DNA from: Pseudomonas sp. LP_7_YM
Lineage (GTDB): Bacteria > Pseudomonadota > Gammaproteobacteria > Pseudomonadales > Pseudomonadaceae
DNA length: 64,000 nucleotides
Reading direction: 5' to 3'
NCBI RefSeq assembly: GCF_004364435.1
Contig: NZ_SOCT01000007.1
Span: forward strand, 62,001-126,000
Shown: in pieces, positions 40,781-50,387 of the stretch
Position numbering within the stretch: position 1 is the stretch's first letter
Layout of the letters: every line of letters begins with the position of its first letter
The notes under the pieces: generated by a model
The model's database searches: none
Seen by the model: only the letters and a program-made list of their open reading frames with translations
What the model was told of the DNA's origin: nothing
Position numbers and translations under genes: made by a program

Positions 40781-41536
40781 ATGGACAAGACAAAGCTGGG
40801 AGTGCCGTCCTCGGTACCGCGTCACATCGCGATCATCATGGACGGGAACAATCGCTGGGCTAAAAAGCGTCTGTTGCCAGGCGTGGCGGGCCACAAGGCT
40901 GGCGTGGATGCCGTCCGGGCAGTTATCGAGGTGTGTGCCGAGGCCAAGGTCGAGGTGCTGACGCTGTTCGCCTTCTCCAGCGAGAACTGGCAGCGTCCGG
41001 CTGAAGAGGTCGGGGCGCTGATGGAGCTGTTCTTCACCGCCCTGCGACGCGAGACCAGGCGCCTGAACGAAAACGGCATCAGCCTGCGTATCATTGGCGA
41101 TCGCTCGCGTTTCCATCCCGAGCTTCAGACTGCCATTCGTGAGGCTGAGGCACGGACTGCCGGTAACGCCCGTTTTGTGCTGCAGATCGCCGCCAACTAT
41201 GGCGGTCAGTGGGATATTGCTCAGGCGGCGCAGCGTCTTGCGCGTGAGGTACAGGCTGGCCATCTGCGCCCGGACGACATCACTCCCGAGCTTTTGCAGG
41301 CCTGTCTGGCAACGGGTGATTTGCCGTTGCCGGACCTGTGCATACGCACAGGGGGTGAACACCGCATCAGTAATTTTCTGCTTTGGCAGCTGGCTTACGC
41401 CGAGCTGTACTTCTCCGACCTGTTCTGGCCGGACTTCAAACACGACGCCATGCGCCATGCGCTGGCCGATTTCGCTTCTCGCCAACGCCGCTTCGGGAAA
41501 ACCAGCGAGCAGGTAGAAGCTGGAGCCCGTGCTTAA
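40781..41536 (+). CDS. uppS: Undecaprenyl diphosphate synthase
   Basis: UppS is the cis-prenyltransferase that builds C55-PP, the lipid carrier for peptidoglycan, O-antigen and other envelope glycans. The 251-residue product has the catalytic-Asp motif HIAIIMDGNNRWAKKR near residue 15, TLFAFSSENWQRP near 67, and the C-terminal DLCIRTGGEHRISNFLLWQLAYAELYFSDLFWPDF. Its TAA overlaps the cdsA ATG by one base (TAATG at 41534-41538). Confidence 0.97.
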   Translation: MDKTKLGVPSSVPRHIAIIMDGNNRWAKKRLLPGVAGHKAGVDAVRAVIEVCAEAKVEVLTLFAFSSENWQRPAEEVGALMELFFTALRRETRRLNENGISLRIIGDRSRFHPELQTAIREAEARTAGNARFVLQIAANYGGQWDIAQAAQRLAREVQAGHLRPDDITPELLQACLATGDLPLPDLCIRTGGEHRISNFLLWQLAYAELYFSDLFWPDFKHDAMRHALADFASRQRRFGKTSEQVEAGARA

Positions 41537-42354
41537 TGCTCAAACAACGAATCATTACAGCGCTGATCCTTGCGCCGCTGGCCCTATGCGGCTTCTTCCT
41601 GCTCGAAGGGGGCAGTTTTGCACTGTTCATCGGCGCAGTGGTTGCTTTGGGTGCCTGGGAATGGGCGCGTCTGGCCGGCTTTGAACGTCAGCCGATTCGC
41701 GTGGCGTATGCGGTGGTGGTTGCGGCACTGCTGTTCATGCTTTACCTGCTGCCGGGTCTTGCGCCGTGGATTCTCGTCGCGGCTTTGATCTGGTGGCTGG
41801 TAGCAACCTGGCTGGTGCTGACCTATCCCGAGTCAAGCGGGCACTGGTCCAGCGTCCTCTGCAAGCTGGTCATTGGCCTGTTGATTTTGCTGCCTGCCTG
41901 GCAGGGTCTGGTTCTCATCAAGCTTGCACCGATGGGCAACTGGCTGATTCTCTCGGTCATGGTGTTGGTCTGGGGCGCGGATATCGGTGCCTACTTTTCC
42001 GGCAAGGCATTCGGCAAGCGCAAACTGGCGCCCAAAGTCAGTCCGGGGAAAAGCTGGGAAGGCCTGTACGGCGGCCTGGTTGCGTGTCTGCTGATCACCC
42101 TGGCGGTCGGGATCAATCGTGGCTGGGCAGTTTCTGAGATCCTCTTCGCATTGGTGGGCGCAGCGATCGTGGTGCTGATTTCCGTCGTGGGCGATCTTAC
42201 CGAGAGCATGTTCAAGCGCAAATCCGGCGTGAAGGACAGCAGCAATCTGCTACCCGGGCATGGCGGCGTTCTCGACCGGATCGACAGCCTGACGGCGGCG
42301 ATTCCGGTGTTTGCCTTGCTGCTGTGGACGGCAAAAGACTGGGGCATGCTGTGA
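41536..42354 (+). CDS. cdsA: Phosphatidate cytidylyltransferase
   Basis: CdsA makes CDP-diacylglycerol from phosphatidate and CTP in the inner membrane. The 272-residue product has about eight hydrophobic segments and the family signature SGVKDSSNLLPGHGGVLDRIDSL near its end. ATG 41536 is chosen: upstream frame is inside uppS. It overlaps uppS by one base and dxr by four (GTGA at 42351-42354). PlsB at 9.4 kb acts earlier in the same lipid pathway. Confidence 0.96.
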   Translation: MLKQRIITALILAPLALCGFFLLEGGSFALFIGAVVALGAWEWARLAGFERQPIRVAYAVVVAALLFMLYLLPGLAPWILVAALIWWLVATWLVLTYPESSGHWSSVLCKLVIGLLILLPAWQGLVLIKLAPMGNWLILSVMVLVWGADIGAYFSGKAFGKRKLAPKVSPGKSWEGLYGGLVACLLITLAVGINRGWAVSEILFALVGAAIVVLISVVGDLTESMFKRKSGVKDSSNLLPGHGGVLDRIDSLTAAIPVFALLLWTAKDWGML

Positions 42355-43541
42355 CTCAGCCTCAACAGATTACCGTGCTGGGTGCGACCGGCTCGGTCGG
42401 CCTGAGCACTCTGGACGTCATCGCGCGTCATCCATCGCGTTACAAAGTGTTCGCGCTGACCGGTTTCACGCGGCTGGACGAGTTGCTGGCACTGTGCGTC
42501 CGTCATGCGCCGCAATTCGCGGTAGTGCCGACGACCGCCGGCGCTCGCCAATTGCAGGATGACCTGCATGCTGCAGGTCTCGACACCCGGGTATTGGTCG
42601 GGGAGGGCGGACTGTGCGAAGTGAGCGCTCACCCTCTGGTCGATACTGTGCTTGCGGCCATTGTCGGAGCGGCGGGATTGCGACCGACGCTGGCCGCTGT
42701 AGAGGCTGGCAAGAAGGTTCTGTTGGCCAACAAGGAAGCTCTGGTCATGTCGGGCGCCTTGTTCATGCAAGCGGTTCGGCGCAGCGGCACGGTCCTGTTG
42801 CCGCTGGACAGCGAGCACAACGCGATCTTTCAATGTCTGCCCGGCAACTACGCCGATGGCCTTGGTGCGATCGGCGTGCGCCGCATACTGCTGACGGCAT
42901 CTGGCGGGCCGTTTCGTGAAACGCCTTTGCCACAGCTGGAGCACGTGTCGCCCGAACAGGCGTGCGCGCACCCGAACTGGTCGATGGGGCGCAAGATTTC
43001 CGTCGACTCTGCGAGCATGATGAACAAGGGGCTCGAACTGATCGAAGCCTGCTGGTTGTTCGATACCACGCCGGCGCATATAGAAGTAGTGATCCATCCT
43101 CAAAGCGTGATCCACTCCATGGTGGATTACCTGGACGGTTCGGTGCTCGCTCAGTTGGGTAATCCGGACATGCGTACGCCGATCGCACATGCGCTGGCAT
43201 GGCCGGAACGTATTGAATCCGGTGTTGCGCCCCTGGACCTCTTCAGCATTGCGCGACTCGATTTTCAGGCGCCAGACGAATCGCGCTTCCCTTGCCTGCG
43301 TCTGGCGCGGCAAGCTGCGCAAGCGGGTGGCAGTGCCCCCGCAGTGTTGAACGCGGTCAACGAGATTGCGGTTACGGCGTTTCTGGATCGGCGCATTCGC
43401 TTTCCGGAAATCGCGGGTATGATCGATGAGGTCTTGAACCTTGAGCCTGTTGTCGCGGTAAGCGAGCTGGAGGCGGTGTTTGAAGTCGACGCGAAGGCGC
43501 GAGCGTTGGCCAGGCAGTGGTTGAGTCGTAATGCCCGTTAA
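42351..43541 (+). CDS. dxr: 1-deoxy-D-xylulose 5-phosphate reductoisomerase
   Basis: Dxr (IspC) converts DXP to MEP with NADPH, the committed step of the MEP isoprenoid pathway. The 396-residue product has the nucleotide motif ITVLGATGSVGLSTLDVI near residue 7, LLANKEALVMSG, LDSEHNAIFQ and SGGPFRETP, and NWSMGRKISVDSASMMNKGLELIEACWLF. The start is GTG 42351 overlapping the cdsA stop. An upstream in-frame GTG at 42324 would lengthen the N-terminus beyond the usual start. Confidence 0.96.
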   Translation: MTQPQQITVLGATGSVGLSTLDVIARHPSRYKVFALTGFTRLDELLALCVRHAPQFAVVPTTAGARQLQDDLHAAGLDTRVLVGEGGLCEVSAHPLVDTVLAAIVGAAGLRPTLAAVEAGKKVLLANKEALVMSGALFMQAVRRSGTVLLPLDSEHNAIFQCLPGNYADGLGAIGVRRILLTASGGPFRETPLPQLEHVSPEQACAHPNWSMGRKISVDSASMMNKGLELIEACWLFDTTPAHIEVVIHPQSVIHSMVDYLDGSVLAQLGNPDMRTPIAHALAWPERIESGVAPLDLFSIARLDFQAPDESRFPCLRLARQAAQAGGSAPAVLNAVNEIAVTAFLDRRIRFPEIAGMIDEVLNLEPVVAVSELEAVFEVDAKARALARQWLSRNAR

Positions 43542-43634
43542 CCCGCGAATGCCAGTTCGCACAATTTCATCGAACTGGGCTAAGCGCCGAAGGGGCTCAG
43601 CCAGCAACGGCAAACCGGTATCCGGAGAACAGCG

Positions 43635-44987
43635 ATGAGTGCGCTATATATGATTGTCGGCACCCTGGTTACCTTGGGTGTGCTGGTGACCTTTCACGAG
43701 TTCGGCCACTTTTGGGTAGCCCGGCGCTGTGGCGTCAAAGTGCTGCGCTTCTCGGTGGGCTTCGGTATGCCGTTGTTGCGCTGGCATGACCGCAAGGGTA
43801 CTGAGTACGTCGTAGCTGCCATTCCGTTGGGCGGCTACGTGAAGATGCTCGACGAGCGTGAAGGCGAGGTGCCTGCCGAACTGGCCGATCAGTCCTTCAA
43901 TCGCAAGACCGTGTACCAACGCATTGCCATCGTCATTGCAGGGCCTGTGGCCAACTTTTTGCTGGCAATTGTATTTTTCTGGTTACTGGCGATGCTGGGC
44001 AGCCAGCAGGTGCGACCAGTCATTGGCGGCGTCGAGGAAGGCAGCATTGCGCAAAAGGCCGGGCTCAATTCGGGTCAGGAAATAGTTTCCGTGGATGGCC
44101 AGCCAACGACAGGTTGGTCCGCCGTCAATCTGCAGTTGGTACGTCGCCTTGGCGAGACAGGCAGCATCGCACTGAAAGTTCGCGATCAGGGATCGGACGT
44201 GGAAATCCCACGCTCGCTGGTCCTGGATAACTGGCTCAAGGGCTCTGCCGAGCCGGATCCGATTCGCTCACTTGGCATCCGTCCATGGCGTCCGGCGCTG
44301 CCACCTGTTCTGGCAGAACTGGATTCCGCTGGGCCGGCGCAGGCCGCCGGTCTGAAAACCGGTGACCGCTTGCTTGCGCTGGATGGCCAGCCGCTCCGCG
44401 AATGGCAGCAGGTGGTGGACCAGGTCCGTGTCCGTCCTGGTACCAAAGTTTCCCTGAGCGTCGAGCGTGACGGTGTGACAATAGACGTGCCGGTCACGCT
44501 GGCCACTCGGGGTGAGGGCGACGCGGCAAGCGGGTACCTGGGGGCCGGAGTCAAAGGTATCGATTGGCCACCAGAAATGCTCCGCGAAGTCAGTTACGGG
44601 CCTGTGGCCGCCGTGGCAGAGGGCGCGCGACGTACATGGACCATGAGCGTACTGACGCTCGATTCGCTGAAGAAAATGTTGTTCGGCGAGCTCTCGGTAA
44701 AAAACTTGAGCGGACCGATAACCATTGCTAAAGTGGCGGGCGCTTCGGCCCAGTCAGGTATAGGTGACTTCCTGAATTTCCTTGCTTATCTGAGCATAAG
44801 CCTTGGAGTTCTCAATTTGCTGCCCATTCCAGTGCTGGACGGGGGGCACTTGCTGTTCTATCTGATTGAGTGGGTGCGTGGTCGTCCGCTGCCGGAGCGG
44901 GTACAAGGCTGGGGGGTTCAGATCGGGATAAGTCTGGTGGTCGGAGTCATGTTGCTCGCGCTGGTCAACGATCTGGGACGACTGTAA
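43635..44987 (+). CDS. rseP: Site-2 protease RseP
   Basis: RseP is the inner-membrane zinc protease that makes the second cut in anti-sigma factors (MucA/RseA) and clears signal peptides. The 450-residue product has HEFGH near residue 21, two central PDZ domains (about 125-200 and 220-300) and the second active-site motif LLPIPVLDGGHLLFYL near 395. Four membrane segments fit the family. It lies between dxr and bamA as in other gamma-proteobacteria and, with AlgU, would tie envelope stress to alginate control in Pseudomonas (known for the family). Confidence 0.96.
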   Translation: MSALYMIVGTLVTLGVLVTFHEFGHFWVARRCGVKVLRFSVGFGMPLLRWHDRKGTEYVVAAIPLGGYVKMLDEREGEVPAELADQSFNRKTVYQRIAIVIAGPVANFLLAIVFFWLLAMLGSQQVRPVIGGVEEGSIAQKAGLNSGQEIVSVDGQPTTGWSAVNLQLVRRLGETGSIALKVRDQGSDVEIPRSLVLDNWLKGSAEPDPIRSLGIRPWRPALPPVLAELDSAGPAQAAGLKTGDRLLALDGQPLREWQQVVDQVRVRPGTKVSLSVERDGVTIDVPVTLATRGEGDAASGYLGAGVKGIDWPPEMLREVSYGPVAAVAEGARRTWTMSVLTLDSLKKMLFGELSVKNLSGPITIAKVAGASAQSGIGDFLNFLAYLSISLGVLNLLPIPVLDGGHLLFYLIEWVRGRPLPERVQGWGVQIGISLVVGVMLLALVNDLGRL

Positions 44988-45007
44988 AGCTACACCGAAT
45001 TGTGAAT

Positions 45008-45035
45008 CTGCCGCATTTTGCGGCAGTTTGTTTAT
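45008..45035 (+). terminator. Intrinsic hairpin between rseP and bamA
   Basis: CTGCCGCA (45008-45015) pairs perfectly with TGCGGCAG (45019-45026), loop TTT, then TTTGTTTATT. It looks like a full intrinsic terminator only 27 bases before the bamA ATG, so it could attenuate read-through from rseP. Confidence 0.7.
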
Positions 45036-45061
45036 TGCCAGTTGGAATAAGAAAGGACTTC

Positions 45062-47449
45062 ATGAAACGTCTGCTGCTAACTGCGGTTCTTGCCGTACTG
45101 ATGATCGCCGAAGTTCACGCCGAGTCCTTCACTATCTCCGATATCCGTGTCAACGGCCTGCAGCGGGTGTCCGCCGGCAGTGTCTTTGGCGCGTTGCCGT
45201 TGAACGTGGGTGAACAGGCCGATGACGCGCGTCTTGTCGACGCAACGCGTGCGCTGTTCAAAACCGGATTCTTCCAGGACATCCAGCTGGGCCGCGAAGG
45301 CGACGTTCTGGTTATCACCGTGGTCGAGCGACCGTCGGTTTCGAGCATCGAGATCGAAGGCAACAAGGCGATTACCACAGAAGACCTGATGAAGGGCCTG
45401 AAACAGTCCGGTCTGGCGGAAGGCGAAATCTTCCAGCGCGCAACGCTGGAAGGTGTTCGTAACGAACTGCAGCGTCAGTACGTAGCTCAAGGCCGCTACT
45501 CGGCAGAAGTCGCCACCGAGGTCGTGCCTCAGCCGCGTAATCGTGTGGGCCTGAAGATCAACATCAATGAAGGCGCGGTAGCCGCGATCCAGCACATCAA
45601 TGTGGTGGGCAATTCGGTCTTCCCCGAGCAGGATCTGGTCGACCTGTTCGAACTGAAAACCACCAACTGGCTTTCCTTCTTCAAGAACGACGACAAGTAC
45701 GCCCGGGAAAAACTGTCCGGCGACCTGGAACGTCTGCGTTCCTACTACCTCGACCGCGGCTATATCAACATGGATATCGCCTCGACCCAGGTATCCATCA
45801 CGCCTGACAAGAAGAGCGTGTACATCACCGTCAATATCCATGAAGGCGAGAAGTACAGCGTCAAGTCCGTCAAGTTGAGTGGCGACCTCAAAGTGCCTGA
45901 AGATCAGGTCAAGTCGCTGCTGTTGGTCAAGCCGGGGCAGGTATTTTCGCGCAAGGTCATGACCACCACGTCCGAACTGATCACTCGTCGTCTGGGTAAC
46001 GAGGGTTACACCTTCGCCAACGTCAATGGCATCCCGACGCCGAACGATGAAGACCACACGGTGGACATCACTTTCGCTGTCGACCCTGGCAAGCGTGCTT
46101 ACGTGAACCGCATCAATTTCCGCGGCAACACCAAGACTGCGGATGAGGTGCTGCGTCGCGAGATGCGTCAGATGGAAGGCGGTTGGGCGTCTACCTACCT
46201 GATCGACCAGTCCAAGACACGTCTGGACCGTTTGGGCTTCTTCAAGGAAGTGAACGTTGAAACGCCTGCAGTACCGGGCACCGACGATCAGGTTGACGTC
46301 AACTACGCCGTGGAAGAGCAGGCTTCCGGTTCGATCACCGCCAGCGTCGGCTTTGCCCAGAGCGCCGGTCTGATCCTCGGGGGTTCGATCAGCCAGAACA
46401 ACTTCCTGGGTACTGGTAACAAGGTGAGCATCGGCCTGACCAAAAGTGAATACCAGACTCGTTACAACTTCAGCTACGTCAATCCGTATTTCACGCCGGA
46501 CGGTGTGAGCCTTGGTTACAGCGCGTTCTACCGCAAGACCGACTACGATGACCTCGATGTCGACGTGGCAAGCTATTCGGTGGATAGCCTGGGTGCCGGT
46601 ATCAATATGGGCTACCCAATTAGCGAGACATCGCGTCTGAACTTCGGCCTGTCCGTACAGCGTGACTCCCTGAGCACCGGTACCTATACCGTCGATGAAA
46701 TCTTCGACTTCATCGACAAGGAAGGCGACAGCTTCACCAACTTCAAGGCCTCCGTTGGCTGGTCCGAATCGACCCTGAACAAAGGCACCCTGCCGACCCG
46801 TGGTTCGTCTCAAAGCCTGACCTTGGAAACCACGATTCCCGGCAGCGACCTGTCGTTCTATAAGATCGATTACCGTGGCCAGTTGTTCCACCCGATCACC
46901 ACCAATACGACGCTGCGTCTGCACTCGGAGTTGGGCTACGGTGACGGCTATGGTTCGACCTCGGGTCTGCCGTTCTACGAGAACTACTATGCAGGCGGCT
47001 TCAATTCGGTACGTGGCTTCAAGGATAGTACCTTGGGCCCGCGCAGTACGCCGAGTCGTGGTGCAGCCAACGGTGGCAAGCCTGGCACGATCGCTGACCC
47101 GGATCAGGATCCGCTACCATTTGGCGGCAACGTGTTGATCACCGGCGGTGCTGAAATCCTGTTCCCGCTGCCATTCGTCAAAGATCAACGCTCGTTGCGC
47201 ACCTCCTTGTTCTGGGACGTGGGTAACGTATTCAACACCAACTGCGACAACGCCAAGACCACCCTCAGCGGTGAGAAGATCCAATGCAACGGACCTGAAC
47301 TGTCGGGTCTTGCAAGCTCAGTCGGCGTAGGTGTTACTTGGGTCACGGCCTTGGGTCCACTCAGTTTCGCTCTTGCGATGCCCGTCAAGAAACCGGACAA
47401 CGATACCGAAACCCAAGTCTTCCAATTCTCTCTCGGTCAGACCTTCTAA
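45062..47449 (+). CDS. bamA: Outer membrane protein assembly factor BamA
   Basis: BamA is the core of the BAM machine that folds beta-barrels into the outer membrane. The 795-residue product has a signal peptide (residues 1-20, cut after VHA), five POTRA domains (about 22-420; first FTISDIRVNGLQRVSAGSVF) and a 16-strand barrel. The L6 motif VRGF is in FNSVRGFKDSTLGPR, and the protein ends FQFSLGQTF with the terminal Phe barrel signal. The frame is open far upstream inside rseP, but ATG 45062 gives the signal peptide. Confidence 0.97.
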   Translation: MKRLLLTAVLAVLMIAEVHAESFTISDIRVNGLQRVSAGSVFGALPLNVGEQADDARLVDATRALFKTGFFQDIQLGREGDVLVITVVERPSVSSIEIEGNKAITTEDLMKGLKQSGLAEGEIFQRATLEGVRNELQRQYVAQGRYSAEVATEVVPQPRNRVGLKININEGAVAAIQHINVVGNSVFPEQDLVDLFELKTTNWLSFFKNDDKYAREKLSGDLERLRSYYLDRGYINMDIASTQVSITPDKKSVYITVNIHEGEKYSVKSVKLSGDLKVPEDQVKSLLLVKPGQVFSRKVMTTTSELITRRLGNEGYTFANVNGIPTPNDEDHTVDITFAVDPGKRAYVNRINFRGNTKTADEVLRREMRQMEGGWASTYLIDQSKTRLDRLGFFKEVNVETPAVPGTDDQVDVNYAVEEQASGSITASVGFAQSAGLILGGSISQNNFLGTGNKVSIGLTKSEYQTRYNFSYVNPYFTPDGVSLGYSAFYRKTDYDDLDVDVASYSVDSLGAGINMGYPISETSRLNFGLSVQRDSLSTGTYTVDEIFDFIDKEGDSFTNFKASVGWSESTLNKGTLPTRGSSQSLTLETTIPGSDLSFYKIDYRGQLFHPITTNTTLRLHSELGYGDGYGSTSGLPFYENYYAGGFNSVRGFKDSTLGPRSTPSRGAANGGKPGTIADPDQDPLPFGGNVLITGGAEILFPLPFVKDQRSLRTSLFWDVGNVFNTNCDNAKTTLSGEKIQCNGPELSGLASSVGVGVTWVTALGPLSFALAMPVKKPDNDTETQVFQFSLGQTF

Positions 47450-47495
47450 GGGTCTGATCACCGATCACGACAACGAATTCTGTAGGAGTTACACC

Positions 47496-47999
47496 GTGCG
47501 TAAGTTGACCCAATTGGCACTGCTGGCAACTGTTCTGATCGCAGGCCCCGCATTCGCTGACATGAAAATCGCCGTTCTGAACTATCAGATGGCACTGCTG
47601 GAATCGGACGCTGCCAAAAGGTATGCAGTCGACGCCGAAAAGAAATTCGGCCCTCAGTTGACCAAGCTCAAGGCACTGGAAAGTAGCGCCAAAGGTATCC
47701 AGGATCGTCTGGTAGCCGGTGGTGACAAGATGGCCCAGCCGGAGCGTGAGAAGCTGGAACTGGACTTCAAGCAGAAGGCCCGTGACTTCCAGTTCCAGTC
47801 CAAGGAGCTGAACGAAGCCAAGGCCGTTGCCGACCGCGAAATGCTCAAACAGCTCAAGCCAAAGCTGGATCAGGCCGTTGAGGAAGTGATCAAGAAAGGC
47901 GGCTTCGACCTGGTATTCGAGCGCGGTGCGGTGATTGACGTCAAGCCACAGTACGACGTCACTCGCCAGGTCATCGAGCGCATGAACCAGCTGAAGTAA
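47496..47999 (+). CDS. skp: Periplasmic chaperone Skp/OmpH
   Basis: Skp holds unfolded outer-membrane proteins on their way to BamA. The 167-residue product has a signal peptide (1-21, cut after AFA), then MKIAVLNYQMALLESDAAKRY and a long charged helical part forming the tentacles. The start is GTG 47496, with TAGGAG at 47483-47488 seven bases before it. No ATG allows a signal peptide. It sits 46 bases after bamA and 4 bases before lpxD. Confidence 0.94.
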   Translation: MRKLTQLALLATVLIAGPAFADMKIAVLNYQMALLESDAAKRYAVDAEKKFGPQLTKLKALESSAKGIQDRLVAGGDKMAQPEREKLELDFKQKARDFQFQSKELNEAKAVADREMLKQLKPKLDQAVEEVIKKGGFDLVFERGAVIDVKPQYDVTRQVIERMNQLK

Positions 48000-48003
48000 C
48001 TTC

Positions 48004-49059
48004 ATGACTGCGCCCATCACCCTCGGCTATCTGGCCGAGTTCCTGGGTGCCACGTTGCGTGGCGCTCAGAACAAGCGAATAACCGGACTGGCCACCTTGC
48101 AGGAGGCGGGTCCCGGTCAGGTCAGCTTTCTGGCCAATCCCCAATATCGTAAATTTCTCTCGACGACCCAAGCCGCTGCGGTGCTTCTCAAGCCCGCTGA
48201 TGCCGAAGGCTACGCGGGAGATGCACTGCTGATCACCGATCCCTATCTGGCGTATGCGCGCATTTCTCATCTGTTCGATCCCAAGCCCATAGCCGAGGCC
48301 GGTATTCATGCCAGCGCTACCGTGGCCGCGGACGCGACGGTCGATCCGAGTGCCAGCGTAGGTCCTTATGTTGTCATTGAAAGTGGTGCACGTATCGCCG
48401 CAGGCGTGACCCTCGGTGCCCACTGCTACATCGGTGCGCGCAGTGTCATTGGCGAGGGTGGCTGGCTTGCACCTCGGGTGACCCTCTATCACGATGTGCG
48501 TATTGGCCAGCGGGTGACGATTCAATCTGGCGCAGTCATCGGTGGCGAGGGCTTCGGTTTTGCCAACGAGAAGGGCATCTGGCGCAAGATTGCGCAGATC
48601 GGCGGCGTCACCATTGGCGACGACGTGGAGATCGGCGTGAACACCGCCATCGACCGCGGCGCGATGGACGACACTCGGATCGGCAACGGCGTGAAGCTCG
48701 ATAACCAGATTCAGATTGCCCATAACGTTCAAGTGGGCGATCACACGGCAATGGCAGCGTGCGTTGGCATTTCCGGCAGCGCGAAGATCGGCAAACACTG
48801 TATGCTCGCCGGCGGTGTCGGGCTGGTCGGGCATATCGAGATTTGCGACAACGTGTTCATCACCGGCATGACCATGGTGACTCGTTCGATTACCGAGCCT
48901 GGTTCCTATTCTTCCGGAACCGCTATGCAGCCCGCTGCAGAATGGCGCAAAAGTGCCGCACGGATTCGCCAGCTCGACGACATGTCGCGGCGCCTGCAGC
49001 AGCTGGAAAAGATTGTCGAGGCAGTGACCTCAGGCGGTAAAGCATCATCTGATGGCTGA
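48004..49059 (+). CDS. lpxD: UDP-3-O-(3-hydroxyacyl)glucosamine N-acyltransferase
   Basis: LpxD adds the second 3-hydroxyacyl chain in lipid A synthesis. The 351-residue product has an N-terminal uridine-binding domain (about 1-100), a left-handed beta-helix of hexapeptide repeats (about 100-300), and a C-terminal helix (RIRQLDDMSRRLQQLEKIVEAV). The catalytic-His segment is DNQIQIAHNVQVGDHTAMA. It begins 4 bases after skp. Confidence 0.96.
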   Translation: MTAPITLGYLAEFLGATLRGAQNKRITGLATLQEAGPGQVSFLANPQYRKFLSTTQAAAVLLKPADAEGYAGDALLITDPYLAYARISHLFDPKPIAEAGIHASATVAADATVDPSASVGPYVVIESGARIAAGVTLGAHCYIGARSVIGEGGWLAPRVTLYHDVRIGQRVTIQSGAVIGGEGFGFANEKGIWRKIAQIGGVTIGDDVEIGVNTAIDRGAMDDTRIGNGVKLDNQIQIAHNVQVGDHTAMAACVGISGSAKIGKHCMLAGGVGLVGHIEICDNVFITGMTMVTRSITEPGSYSSGTAMQPAAEWRKSAARIRQLDDMSRRLQQLEKIVEAVTSGGKASSDG

Positions 49060-49115
49060 TACCTTTTTCTTATCAAGTGTGCACAGCCGATAAACTGCCT
49101 CCTTGATTTGCTAGA

Positions 49116-49147
49116 GGAGTGTCGCGCATTCGTCGCGCACTCCCAAT
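49116..49147 (+). terminator. Hairpin between lpxD and fabZ
   Basis: GGAGTG-(T)-CGCG (49116-49126) pairs with CGCG-CACTCC (49134-49143), one bulge, 7-base loop. A weak T tract (CAATCTTT) follows. It may attenuate between lpxD and fabZ. Confidence 0.45.
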
Positions 49148-49171
49148 CTTTACTACAGGCTTGCTCTCGAA

Positions 49172-49612
49172 ATGATGGACATCAACGAAATTCGTGAATA
49201 TCTGCCCCACCGTTATCCGTTTCTGCTGGTGGATCGGGTAGTGGAGCTGGATGTTGAGAATAAAAGCATTCGTGCTTACAAGAATGTCAGCATCAATGAA
49301 CCCTTTTTCAATGGGCATTTTCCCCAGCATCCCATCATGCCGGGCGTTCTGATCATTGAAGCGATGGCTCAGGCTGCGGGGATTCTCGGTTTCAAAATGC
49401 TGGACGTGAAGCCTGCTGACGGAACCCTGTATTACTTCGTAGGCTCCGACAAATTGCGCTTCCGCCAGCCAGTGTTGCCAGGCGACCAACTGATACTTGA
49501 AGCGAAGTTTCTCAGCTGCAAACGTCAGATCTGGAAGTTCGAGTGCCAGGCTTCGGTAGATGGCAAGCCTGTATGCTCCGCAGAAATCATCTGTGCGGAA
49601 CGTAAACTATGA
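49172..49612 (+). CDS. fabZ: 3-hydroxyacyl-ACP dehydratase FabZ
   Basis: FabZ dehydrates 3-hydroxyacyl-ACP in fatty acid elongation and competes with LpxA/LpxD for the same substrate pool. The 146-residue hot-dog-fold protein has YLPHRYPFLLVDRV and the catalytic His/Glu in FNGHFPQHPIMPGVLIIEAMAQAAG. Its stop overlaps the lpxA start (ATGA at 49609-49612). Confidence 0.97.
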   Translation: MMDINEIREYLPHRYPFLLVDRVVELDVENKSIRAYKNVSINEPFFNGHFPQHPIMPGVLIIEAMAQAAGILGFKMLDVKPADGTLYYFVGSDKLRFRQPVLPGDQLILEAKFLSCKRQIWKFECQASVDGKPVCSAEIICAERKL

Positions 49613-50385
49613 GTTTGATTGACCCTCGCGCAATCATCGATCCGACGGCCATGCTGGCCGACAATGTGGAGGTCGGCCCCTGGTCGATCGTCGGACCCGG
49701 TGTGGAAGTTGGCGAGGGTACGGTGATCGGTCCCCATGTGATCCTGCGCGGCCCGACCAAAATCGGCAAGCACAATCACATCTACCAGTTTTCTTCGGTA
49801 GGTGAAGACACCCCTGATCTCAAATATAAAGGCGAGGCAACACGTCTGGTGATCGGTGATCACAACGTGATCCGCGAAGGTGTCACGATTCACCGTGGGA
49901 CCGTTCAGGACCGTGCCGAAACCACGATCGGTGATCACAATCTGATCATGGCCTATGCCCACATCGGTCACGACAGCGTTATCGGCAATCACTGCATCCT
50001 GGTCAACAACACTGCGTTGGCGGGCCATGTCCATGTGGGCGACTGGGCAATCCTGTCCGGCTTCACTCTGGTCCATCAGTATTGCCACATCGGCGTGCAC
50101 AGCTTTTCCGGCATGGGCACTGCCATTGGCAAGGATGTTCCTGCGTTTGTCACCGTGTTTGGCAATCCGGCGGAAGCTCGCAGCATGAACTTTGAAGGCA
50201 TGCGTCGTCGTGGTTTTTCAGACGATACGATTCATGCCCTGCGTCGAGCTTACAAGACGGTCTATCGTCAAGGTCTGACGGTGGAGCAGGCGGTTTTGGA
50301 ACTCGCCGAACCCGCCGGGCAGTTTCCGGAAGTTGCGGCGTTTCTTGAGTCCATCCAGAACTCGACTCGCGGCATCACCCGTTAA
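49609..50385 (+). CDS. lpxA: UDP-N-acetylglucosamine O-acyltransferase
   Basis: LpxA performs the first acylation in lipid A synthesis. The 258-residue product is a hexapeptide beta-helix with the catalytic His in LIMAYAHIGHDSVIGNHCILVNN. The C-terminal helical domain begins GMRRRGFSDDTIHALRRAYKTVYRQG. It is coupled to fabZ by ATGA and lies 2 bases before lpxB. Confidence 0.97.
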   Translation: MSLIDPRAIIDPTAMLADNVEVGPWSIVGPGVEVGEGTVIGPHVILRGPTKIGKHNHIYQFSSVGEDTPDLKYKGEATRLVIGDHNVIREGVTIHRGTVQDRAETTIGDHNLIMAYAHIGHDSVIGNHCILVNNTALAGHVHVGDWAILSGFTLVHQYCHIGVHSFSGMGTAIGKDVPAFVTVFGNPAEARSMNFEGMRRRGFSDDTIHALRRAYKTVYRQGLTVEQAVLELAEPAGQFPEVAAFLESIQNSTRGITR

Positions 50386-50387
50386 TC

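Noticed and set aside
41991..43613. 540-codon open frame antisense to cdsA/dxr
   Set aside because: Overlaps two certain genes; no domain and no ribosome binding site.
45077..46924. 615-codon open frame antisense to bamA
   Set aside because: Shadow of bamA; no recognisable protein.
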